DNA from: AC-32 sp963736055
Lineage (GTDB): Bacteria; Actinomycetota; Thermoleophilia; Gaiellales; Gaiellaceae
DNA: 64,000 nucleotides
Direction of reading: 5' to 3'
Assembly (NCBI GenBank): GCA_963736055.1
Contig: CAVTNM010000001.1
Location: 186,001 to 250,000, forward strand
The notes beneath the pieces are model-generated. The model had not been told where the DNA came from, ran no database searches, and worked only from the letters and a program-made list of their open reading frames with translations. Below are positions 32,953 through 40,984 of this stretch, piece by piece (position 1 is the first letter of the stretch; each line of letters opens with the position of its first letter). The position numbers were made by a program, and so were the translations under genes.

Positions 32953-33259
32953 TCACTCCTCTCTCCACGCCGCTGCGCCGCTCAGGGCGTCTGGGGCCAC
33001 CGTGTTCGGGATCGCCTCGAGCACGCGCTCGAACGAGAGGTCCGCGCGTTGCGCGACCTCCCGGATGGCATCGGCCGAGATCGCCTCGTACAGGTGGAAA
33101 CAGGTCTCGTCTTCGGGAACGAAGATCGAGCTCAGGTACCGCACCGGGGTTCCATGCCGGGTGAGCTCCTCGGCGGCGAGGCGGGCGCTGGCAGGCGCCG
33201 GCCGCCGCGGCCTCGCGGTCTGTCCGCGAGAGATAGAACTCGACCAGGAACTCGGCCAT
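32953..33259 (-). CDS. DUF4242 family protein (frameshifted in this sequence)
   Basis: The N-terminus (MAEFLVEFYLSRTDREAAAA) reads in one frame from ATG 33259, and the rest (ASARLAAEELTRHGTPVRYL, SSIFVPEDETCFHLYEA, FERVLEAIPNTV) in the next. One extra base around 33193 explains the break; the span is 3n+1. The restored protein is about 101 residues and has the DUF4242 pattern RYLxSIFVPEDETCFxLxEA, a small ferredoxin-like fold family. It is just upstream of the peroxidase gene and probably in its operon. Confidence 0.8.
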
Positions 33260-33325
33260 GCCGCGACGCTACGGCGATTCGCGGCCGAGAAGAAATACTG
33301 GAAACCCCTACTGTTTCGCGGGCCG

Positions 33326-36077
33326 CTAGGAAGCGAGGCGACGCGCGAGCTGCCCGCGTGAACGGACGCCGAGCTTCGCGTACGAGTGCGTCAGGTGGGC
33401 CTCGACGGTGTGCACGCTGACGAACAGCGCCTGCGCGATCTCCTTGTTGGAGGCGCCGTTCGCCGCCAGCTCGACCACGCGCCGCTCGGCCGGGGTCAGC
33501 TCGCTTTCGCGCTGCGGCCGCCGTCCGCGCCACGCGCTCGAGCTCCGCGCGCACCTCTTCGGCCCAGCCCGTCGAGCCGAGCTCGTCGAAGGCCGCGGCG
33601 GCCTGTTCGAGCGACCGGCGCGCCGCGGCCCACTTCTTCAGCCGCCGCTCGGCCCGGCCGAGGCTGCGTAGCGACCTCGCCCGGTCGAACCGCAGGCCGA
33701 GCTCTCCGTAGGCGTCGGCCGCGTCTACGAGCTCGCGGGCGGCCCCGTCGTGGCCGACAGGGTCGCGCAGCTCGATGAGCGCGGCGCAGCGCTTGGCGGT
33801 CGCGAGGCCCCAGGGGTGCTCCTGCTCTTCGGAGAGCTCCCTCAGCCGCGCCGTCACCGCGAGCGCTTCCTCGTGCTCGCCGAGCTCGACGAGCGCTTCC
33901 ACGAGCTCGGGAGCGACCGGGAAGACCCCGGGCTCGTCGACGCCCTCCCGCCGCGTGTGCTCCCAGACGGCGCGCAGGCTCTCGGCTGCCCGCTCGGGCT
34001 CGTGCGCGAGCAGGGCCGTGATCCCGCGCGCGCGCAACGACTCGAGCAGGTCCCAGCCGACGCCGCTCGCCTCCGAGCGCTCGATCGCGTCGTTCGCCAA
34101 GCGCGCGGCCTCGTCCGGAAGGCCGAGGCCCGCGGCGTGCAGCGCGCGGCAGCGCTCGTACATCGGCCAGGTCAGCAGCTCCCGTTCGGACGGCTCGGCC
34201 CACTCGTCGAGTAGGCCTCCCGCGGCCTTCCACTCGCCCGCACGCAGCTCGAGCTCGCACAGGTGCAGTCGCAGCAGGGCGTACGAGCCCGCCTCGCCTT
34301 GCTCGTCCGCGCGCGCACGCTCTGCCGTCAACACGGTTCGAGCTTGCTCGAGCTCGCCGCGCCAGACGTGGCGCTGACCCGCCACCCGTTCCGGGGAGGA
34401 GGTGACAACGGCGGCTGCGCTCGACGCGGACTGGAAGCGGCCGCAGAGATCGTCGATCGGACGCCCGCGCAGACTGCGTGCCCAGGCGAGGGTGTACAGC
34501 ACGTTCCGCTCCACCTCCGGCCCTCCGCTCTGGGCTGTCGGGAGTGCGTCCACCATCCAGCTCTCCACCTCGCGGATCCGCCGCACACGCGTGACGGCTT
34601 CGTTGCCCCCGAGCTCGGCGAGGACCGTCACCCGCAGCGCAGGGTCGTCGCACTCGGCCAGGGCGCGTTCCAGGTAGCGCTCGACGTCGTCGTCGTGGGT
34701 GAGGACGCCGCCGACCAGGATCACCCAGGCGCGCACCCGTAGAGCGCCCGGGGGCAACGAGTCGAGCTTGTCCCGAGAGCAAATCGGTCACCCTCTGCGC
34801 GTCGCCGCCTGCCAGCGCGACGTGCTCGGCGAGCTCGACCAGACGGTCGCTGTGCTCGGCCGCCTCGGGCGGTGTCAGGCGCAGGGCGTGCTCGGCGAGC
34901 TCGACCGCTTCGCGCCGAGCTCCTCGGAACGAGGCGGCCGTAGCGGCCGCGGCGACCGTCTCCCCGAGCTCGGCGTCGAATCCATCCGTGGCGAGTGCAA
35001 GGTGCCGGGCGCGCAGCTCCTCGTCGACGACCACGTCTGCCAGCTCCAGGTGAAGCTGTCGCCGCGCGCTCGGGCGAGAGTGCTTCCTCGCCGCGGCGGC
35101 CAGGAGCGGGTGCGAGGCCCGCACGCGCTCTCCGTCGACGACCAGAACACCCGTGTCGACGGCGTCGTCGACAGTCGTCGCATCCGCGATCGCCACAAGC
35201 TGGGAGGTCCGCAGGTCGGCGCTCAGGGCGACGGCGAGCAGGAGCCGGCGCTCGGTGGCCGGAAGCCCGGCCACGCGCACACCGAGCAGATCCTCGACCG
35301 CGTCCGGCACCGGCAGCTCCTCGCCGGTCGCGGAGGCACCCTGCTCGGCCATCGTGCGCCCGACCTCGAGCGCGAACAGCGGATTGCCGAGCGTGGCCTC
35401 GACGAGCCGGCGCAGACGGTGCCGCGACAGGCTCAGCCCGTGGCGCTCCGAGAGGAGGCGGCGCATCGCTCCGAGGCTGAGCGGGCCGACGTCGAGCTCA
35501 TCCAGGTCCGGCCGAGCGCCTGCACGAGGTCGGACGGGTGGCCGGAGCGCCTCGAGAGCAGGAAGGCGACCGCCTCGTCTCCGAGCCGGCGCGCGGCAAA
35601 GGTGAGCGCGGCGGCGGAAGACGGATCGAGCCACTGCACGTCGTCGACGGCGACGAGAACCGGCCCGCGAGCGGCCAGCGCTCGCAGCGCGTTGAGCAAA
35701 CCCACGGCGATCGTCTGCGGCTCGGGAGGTTCGCCCGTGGACTCGGCGCGCAGCAGCGCAACGTCAAGTGCGTGGCGCTGCGGCGCCGGCAGTTCCTTCA
35801 GCGTGTTGGTGTCGACCTCGTCCAGGAGGTCGACCAGCGCGCCGAACGAGAACTGCGCCTCGGCATCGGTCGGCCGGGCGGAGAGAACGCGGAGCCCCTG
35901 CGCCTTGGCAAGCGCGACCCCGGTTTCCCAGAGCGTGGTCTTGCCGATCCCGGCCCCGCCCACGAGCACAAGAGCCCGCGAAGCGTCGTCGCGACGCAGG
36001 AACGCCTCGAGCAGGGCAACCTCAGGCTCCCGCCCGACGACGGACGTGCGTCCCAGTCCTCTGGTTGCGGTCGCCAC
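33326..36077 (-). CDS. Large ATP-binding LuxR-family transcriptional regulator (three frameshifts)
   Basis: An N-terminal AAA/NTPase domain has Walker A VGGAGIGKTTLWE and Walker B PVLVAVDDVQWLDP. A long helical (TPR/MalT-like) middle region follows, then a C-terminal LuxR HTH (ELTPAERRVVELAANGASNK, EIAQALFVSVHTVEAHLTHS). The pieces lie in different frames; the breaks are near 35,515 (one base missing), 34,748 (one extra, at CCCCCGGGCGC) and 33,510 (one extra). The full protein would be about 917 residues, the usual size. The signal and targets are unknown. Three breaks could mean gene decay, but other genes here show the same kind of error. Confidence 0.82.
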
Positions 36078-36164
36078 CGTCCCCCCGCGTCACCTCTCGC
36101 CCCGCCCGTTACTGCCTAGCCGGGGATAACACAGTTTCCGGGAGGCCGCAATAGGCGTCGGTTC
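36078..36164. other. Intergenic region, start of a non-coding patch
   Basis: From 36,078 to the first strong terminator at 36,556 no intact gene is visible. This part is the upstream region of the LuxR-type gene. The following 36,165-36,245 is a gene remnant, and 36,245-36,555 shows no reading frame with coding character, no tRNA and no obvious repeat. Confidence 0.5.
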
Positions 36165-36245
36165 TGCTCGACTATCTCGGCGTTCCCGACGGTGGGGACC
36201 ACGAACCCCACTCACGCATCGGCTGGCCGGCCATGCCGGAAGACC
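36165..36245 (-). pseudogene. Short degenerate fragment resembling an aminotransferase PLP region
   Basis: On the plus strand, GCTCGACTATCTCGGCGTTC and the nearby GGCTGGCCGGCCATGCCG closely match 30,591-30,651 inside the aminotransferase gene (GCTCGACGATCTCCGCGTTC and GCCAGCCGGCCATGCCG). In translation this is the GMAGWRVGFVVGNAEIVE region, here interrupted by small insertions and a stop. It is a decayed remnant of a related gene rather than a working one. Confidence 0.45.
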
Positions 36246-36555
36246 TGACTGAGCGATGGGCGGTGACTGGGTCGTCGAGAACCCTGCGATGACCCCCCAG
36301 CTTGTCGAGTGGTGGTAAGCAGCGGAAGCGTAGTGGCGAGTATCTGCGTGCTTGGCGCGGCGCCGTTGTCTCGCAGTGAACCAAGGCAGTCAACCGTAGA
36401 AGGGTGATGGATCAAGCGACCCACCCCGCCCGATACTCACCCAGCAACCGAGAGACGCGCCCCGATGCGGCGGGGGCGCCTCGGAAGCCTCATACGAAGG
36501 GCCCTATGCGGCGGGGCCTGACGGTTTACTGCGGCTCTCTCTCACGGGAGACTTG

Positions 36556-36590
36556 AAACGGGGCCGGGCGGCGGCCCCGTTTCTTGTTGT
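36556..36590 (+). terminator. Strong intrinsic terminator
   Basis: AAACGGGGCC pairs perfectly with GGCCCCGTTT (36556-36565 with 36573-36582) and is followed by CTTGTTGT. No intact plus-strand gene ends just before it, so it terminates either an unrecognised transcript from the 36.2-36.5 kb patch or, on the other strand, nothing obvious. Confidence 0.7.
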
Positions 36591-36696
36591 CTGCAGATAT
36601 CCCCCTTCAGGGGGGCGCACGGACGGCGCGACCGACGCACGATGGGTTTGCGCTGAACCGGACGCCTGGGCCGCAGAGACGGACGGGAAGCGCTTT

Positions 36697-36728
36697 AAGG
36701 GACGACCGGCAGGTCGTCCCTTTCCTTT
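36697..36728 (+). terminator. Second intrinsic terminator 110 bp downstream
   Basis: AAGGGACGACC pairs perfectly with GGTCGTCCCTT around a GGCA loop, followed by TCCTTTG. Together with the terminator at 36556 it brackets about 110 bp without a coding frame, which may be a small RNA or the leader of the following small gene. Confidence 0.7.
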
Positions 36729-36756
36729 GCCCCGAGAAACCCGGCAGGATGGGCAC

Positions 36757-36870
36757 ATGAAGGGCTCCGACAAGCCGAAGAAGCTCGGCAAGAAGGCACC
36801 GCAGAAGACGCTCAAGGAGAAGCGGAGCGAGAAGAAGGCCAAGAAGCGCGGCAGCACCTTCTCGCCGTAA
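36757..36870 (+). CDS. Small lysine-rich protein (37 aa)
   Basis: A 37-residue, strongly basic protein beginning MKGSDKPKKLGKKAPQKTL and ending in a Lys/Arg-rich helix. Similar short 'DKPKK-GRKAPQKTLKEKR' proteins are widespread in actinobacteria without known function; that recollection, the composition and GGCAGGA upstream support a real gene. It starts 28 bp after an intrinsic terminator. Confidence 0.6.
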   Translation: MKGSDKPKKLGKKAPQKTLKEKRSEKKAKKRGSTFSP

Positions 36871-36899
36871 ACAACCCGGCCGCTCGATCTCCTGGCTTC

Positions 36900-37110
36900 A
36901 TGAGTCGACCTCTGGGACTGATCGGGGTACCCACCAGCGCCGCGGCGTACGCTCCCGGTCAGGAGCAGGCGCCCGGGCGCTCCGAGATGCGGGCTTGGTC
37001 GAGTCGCTGCGGCAATCGGGCGTTCTGGTGCACGACCAGGAGATCGGGCAGCATGGCGCTGGCGCCCCGACCGCGACAACCGGCGCGCCCGAACCTTCCA
37101 GGTACGAACA
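36900..37110 (+). pseudogene. Truncated, frameshifted arginase/ureohydrolase fragment
   Basis: From ATG 36900 the reading MSRPLGLIGVPTSAAAYAPG matches the N-terminus of ureohydrolase (arginase/agmatinase) family proteins. It continues only if the frame is changed near 36,978 (ALRDAGLVESLRQSGVLVHD) and again near 37,060 (WRPDRDNRRARTFQ). After about 70 residues the similarity ends at 37,110, where an 18-bp sequence also found at 60,896 begins. The metal-binding core is absent, so this is a remnant, not just a misread gene. Confidence 0.65.
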
Positions 37111-37184
37111 CTCCCTGCGTCCTTGCCTCGGAACGATCAGCGCACCCCGGCGACGAGCGCTATTCCGCCGAAACCCTCCAGCGC

Positions 37185-38078
37185 CTAGGGCACGGCCTCG
37201 ATCGCGGCCTCTGCCGGCGACCCGCGCACCTGGATCAGGACTGCGGTGAGGACGACCGCGCCGCCGAGCAGCGTCGCCGCGGCCGGCTGCTCCGAGAGGA
37301 AGACCCACACCCAGAGCGGGCCGAGCACGATCTCGAGCAGGGTGATCAGCGCCACCTCCGCGGCCGGGATCAGGCGCGCGCCCAGGGTGAGGAAGATCAG
37401 GCCGAGGCCGATCTGGCCGATGCCGAGCGCGGCCAGCAGCAGCAGGTCCTGGCTGCCGATCTCGCCGAAGTCCGCGAACGGCGCCGCGAAGACGAACACG
37501 AGCAGCTGTGAGAGGCAGGTCGCGGGTGCCATCGAGACGTCGCGGCGATGGCGGGTGACGACGATCACGCCGGCGAACGTGACGGACATGAAGAAGGAGA
37601 TGCTCAGGCCGAGCGCGCTGGGGTGGTCCGGGCCGCCGACCATCAGCCCGACGCCGACGAGCGCGACCGCCATCGCGAACCAGGTGCGCCGCTCGACGGG
37701 CTCGCCGACGAACGTCCCCAGCACCGCGGCGAGCACCGGCGCGAGCGCCTGCATGAAGAGGACGTTTGCGACCGTGGTGTAGTTGAGCGCCACGATGAAC
37801 GCGCCCGAGGAGGCGGCCAGGAGCGCCGCCACGAACAGGCCGTCGCGGCCGATCGCGCGGAAGGCGCGCACCACCGCTCCGTGCTCGGCGATCGCCACAT
37901 AGGCGAACAGCCCGAGCACGGCGAAGAACGCGCGCCCGGCCAGCTGCGTGCCGATGCTCATCGTCAGCTCCCGCTGGAAGAGCCCTGCGGTCGACCAGGC
38001 CAGCGCGGCGAGCGCGACGTAGATCCGCCCGCGGCGGCGCTGGCCGGCGAGGTCGAGGGTCGCGGTCGCGGACGTCAT
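37185..38078 (-). CDS. EamA/DMT family transporter
   Basis: A 297-residue protein with about ten membrane helices in two homologous halves, as in the drug/metabolite transporter superfamily: ALAALAWSTAGLFQRELTM in the first repeat, ALNYTTVANVLFMQALAPVL at its end, and ALITLLEIVLGPLWVWVFL in the second. The substrate is unknown. It starts 10 bp after the stop of the MFS-cNMP gene, probably as one operon. Confidence 0.9.
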   Translation of the reverse strand: MTSATATLDLAGQRRRGRIYVALAALAWSTAGLFQRELTMSIGTQLAGRAFFAVLGLFAYVAIAEHGAVVRAFRAIGRDGLFVAALLAASSGAFIVALNYTTVANVLFMQALAPVLAAVLGTFVGEPVERRTWFAMAVALVGVGLMVGGPDHPSALGLSISFFMSVTFAGVIVVTRHRRDVSMAPATCLSQLLVFVFAAPFADFGEIGSQDLLLLAALGIGQIGLGLIFLTLGARLIPAAEVALITLLEIVLGPLWVWVFLSEQPAAATLLGGAVVLTAVLIQVRGSPAEAAIEAVP

Positions 38079-38088
38079 CCGCGGGAGG

Positions 38089-39724
38089 TTATTGGGGGCT
38101 AGAGGTTCTCAGCCGCTCCTCGACGACCGCCTCGCCGGCCGCGTGGACGGCCGAATGGCCGGTCACCGCGGCCAGGAAGTCGTCGCGCTCGAGCGCGTAC
38201 AGGTGCGAGGGAGTGGTGGCCTTGACGGTCGCCGTCCGCGGCACGTCGCGGAGCAGGGCGATCTCGCCGAAGAAGTCGCCGCGGCCCGCGGTGCCGCTCG
38301 CGCCGTTGGCGATCTCGAGCTCGCCGTCGGCGACCACGTAGAACCTGTCGCCGAGGTCGCCGGCGCGGACGACCACCTCGCCCGCGGGAACGGTCACCTT
38401 GGTCAGCCGCGAGGCCACGTGCTCCTTCGCCGCCACGGACAGCGGCGAGAACATCGGCACGCCGTGGACGAGCTCGAGCTCGGCGGCGGGCGCGGCGACC
38501 TCGCGGTCGATCCGGACGAGCCACCTCCAGGAGATCAGGGTCAGCACCGGGAGGATCGCGCCGACGACGGCGAAGGCCGCGCGGGGCCCGACGGCGGACA
38601 CGATCGCCGGTGCCGAGATCGAGCCGAGGGCGAGCCCGCCCATGGCGATTCCCCAGGTCACGCCGAGCGCCCCGTTGAGCACGGAGTCGGGGACGATCCG
38701 CTGGAGGAGCGTGAAGCCGGCGACGTCCTCGACGCTGTTGGCCGCGCCGACCACCGCCAGCAGGAGCAAGGCAGCGGGGAGGTAGGGCCGCGGGGCGACC
38801 AACGCGATCGGCAGCCCCCAGAAGACGAGCGCCAGACCGAGCGGCACGGCCAGCCGCCTGCCCTCGAGCGTCATCGCGCCGAACGCCCCGAACAGGCCGC
38901 CCACGCCGATCGCGGCCATCAGGTACCCGACGGATCCCGGGCCGGTGTCGAGCACGCGGAAGACGAAGACGACGATCAGCACGTTCAGGCAGCCGCGGAC
39001 GAACGTCTGGGCGAAGAAGAGCGCCACGATCAGGCGAGGCTTCGGGTGGTTGACGGCGCGGAAGCCGTTGAGGACGAGCTCGCGCGCGTCGTCGCCCCGG
39101 GACGCGGCCGTCACCTGGATGCGGCCCTCGCAGCGCACCCCGGCGAGCAGCCCGGCCGCGACGAGCAGGGCGGCGGCGGCGACGAAGAAGACGACGCCCG
39201 GATCCGCGAGCGAGACGAGCACGCCGGCCAGCAGCGGGCCGGCGAGCATGCCGAGGCTCTCGATCGTCGAGGTGGCGCCGTTCGAGGCGATCAGCTCCTC
39301 CGGCGTCCGCGCGAGCGAGGGCAGGATCGCCTGCAGCGCCGGCCGGAAGAGCGTCGAGGTGACGCCGACGACGCCGGCGAGCAGGTAGATCGCGACCTGG
39401 CTGCGCCCGGCGAAGAAGGCGAGGCCCGAGGCGGCGAGCGCGGCGCTCCCGGCCAGCGCGATCGCGAGCAGGAAGCGCTCGCGGCGGAAGCGGTCGCCGA
39501 GGCCGCCGGCCAACGGGGCGACGAAGGCCGCGGGCAGCATGCGCACGAGGCCCGGCGATCCCGACCGCGGCGGTGCCGCCGGCGTCGTAGGCGAAGATCC
39601 CGAGTGCGACGAAATGCGCCCATTCCGCTGCGATCGAGGCTCCCCAGGCGAGCTCGACGCGGCGCAGGTCGGTGTTGCGCATGACCGCGCTGAGAGCGGA
39701 GAGGGCCTGGCCCGGACGGCTCAT
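38089..39724 (-). CDS. MFS transporter fused to a C-terminal cyclic nucleotide-binding domain (frameshifted)
   Basis: ATG 39724 begins a major-facilitator protein (RRVELAWGASIAAEWAHFVA). The frame breaks at GCCGGGCC near 39,553, and removing one base continues into VRMLPAAFVAPLAGGLGDRF. About 12 membrane helices follow. Residues about 415-520 are a cNMP-binding domain (VVVRAGDLGDRFYVVADGEL, then GDFFGEIALLRDVPRTATV), with an intact phosphate cassette. The restored length is about 544. The fusion suggests a transporter, or a transporter-like receptor, gated by a cyclic nucleotide; this is inference. Confidence 0.85.
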
Positions 39725-39817
39725 TTGCAGGCAATTCCGCCCACGCGCGGGTAGGGAAGTCAACTCAGGGCGATCGGGGCTAGGATCGGGACGCCCACGA
39801 CCTCATAGGGAGGAGCC

Positions 39818-40288
39818 ATGGCCGCCAAGCCGATCCCCGAGGGCTACAACAGCCTCAACCTGTACATCTCCGTCGACGACGCCGCCGGCGCGATCGACTA
39901 CTACACGCGGGTCTTCGGTGCGAAGGAGCGCTTCCGCATGCCCGGCCCCGACGGGAAGATCGGGCACGCCGAGCTGCAGATCGGCGACTCCGTCCTGCTG
40001 CTCGCCGACCCGTGGCCGCAGTCGAGCTCGAAGCCGCCGAAGGAGCTGGGCGGCACGAGCGCGGGGCTGCTGCTGTACGTCGAAGACGTCGACAAGGTCG
40101 TCGCGAAGGCGACCGAGAACGGCGCCACGCTGACCATGCCCATCGAGGACATGTTCTGGGGCGACCGCTTCGGCCAGGTCACCGACCCGTACGGCCACTC
40201 CTGGCAGATCGCGACGCACAAGGAAGACCTGAGCGAAGAGGAGATCGCGGAGCGCGGCAAGGCGGCGATGGCCGCCATGAGCGGATAA
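39818..40288 (+). CDS. VOC family protein (PhnB/YdeN-like)
   Basis: A 156-residue glyoxalase/bleomycin-resistance-fold protein of the PhnB-like type: GYNSLNLYISVDDAAGAIDY, YTRVFGAKERFRMPGPDGK and the closing MFWGDRFGQVTDPYGHSWQI. Two betaalphabetabetabeta modules are present. AGGGAGG lies upstream of the ATG. Enzyme activity is uncertain in this family. Confidence 0.88.
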   Translation: MAAKPIPEGYNSLNLYISVDDAAGAIDYYTRVFGAKERFRMPGPDGKIGHAELQIGDSVLLLADPWPQSSSKPPKELGGTSAGLLLYVEDVDKVVAKATENGATLTMPIEDMFWGDRFGQVTDPYGHSWQIATHKEDLSEEEIAERGKAAMAAMSG

Positions 40289-40943
40289 CCCGCTTCGTCG
40301 GCCGAGCGAACGTTCGCAAGCGGCTGGGCCCGCTCGAGGGCGAGCCCGGCCGCACCGTCTACGCGGACGGCGCCGCGCGGTTCGAGCTCGCCGCCGAGAC
40401 GATCGTCGTCAGGCCGCCGTTCGGCCTCGCGCACGCGCGCGTGTACGAGAAGGTCGAGCTCGGGCCGCTCTTCGAGGCTCTGGACGTCGAGCGCGTGGTC
40501 GCCGCGCTGCTGGTTCGGCTCGGCGGCTACGCGGTCGGCGTCTTCGAGGGCGAGCGCCTGGTCGCCTCGAAGGTCGGCACGCGCTTCGTCAAGGGCAAGC
40601 ACAAGAAGGGCGGCTCGTCGTCGAACCGGTTCCGGCGGCGGCGCGACGAGCAGGCGCGGGCGCTGATCGAGGCGGCGGCGGAGACCGCGGCGCGGGTGCT
40701 CGAGCCCTGGCGCGAGCGGGTCGAGCACGTCGCGCTCGGCGGCGACCGCGCGGCGGTGCGGCAGGTGCTCGCCGCGGAGCCGCGCCTCGCGTGGCTCGAG
40801 ACGAAGGCGCTGCCGCGCTTCTTCACCGTGCCCGACCCGCGGCTGCGCGACCTCGAGCGGCTGCCCTACGACCTCTACGCGGCGGAGCTCACGACGACGG
40901 CCGCTCGAATGCGAGCGGCGTCGAAGGTCCGCTGCGGACGTAG
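40285..40943 (+). CDS. Vms1/acVLRF1-like peptidyl-tRNA hydrolase, ends uncertain
   Basis: The frame encodes an actinobacterial VLRF1-type protein: VVAALLVRLGGYAVGVFEGE and the signature KKGGSSSNRFRRRRDEQ, which contains the catalytic Gln region of the eRF1-like fold. Family members release nascent chains from stalled 50S complexes. Coding character is clear from about 40,300 to 40,925. There is no ATG, GTG or TTG at the 5' end; the frame passes through an ATA at 40285 that overlaps the previous stop (ATAA). There is also no in-frame stop before 41,236, deep inside the next gene. A single-base shift near 40,910 would end it at TAG 40941-40943, the end I use. Confidence 0.65.
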
Positions 40944-40984
40944 AGTGTTATCGTCGCTGAAGTCGCTCGAAGGAGACGGTTGGC

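Noticed and set aside
36900..37511. 203-residue protein from ATG 36900
   Set aside because: Only the first ~25 residues match a family; the remainder is antisense to the EamA gene.
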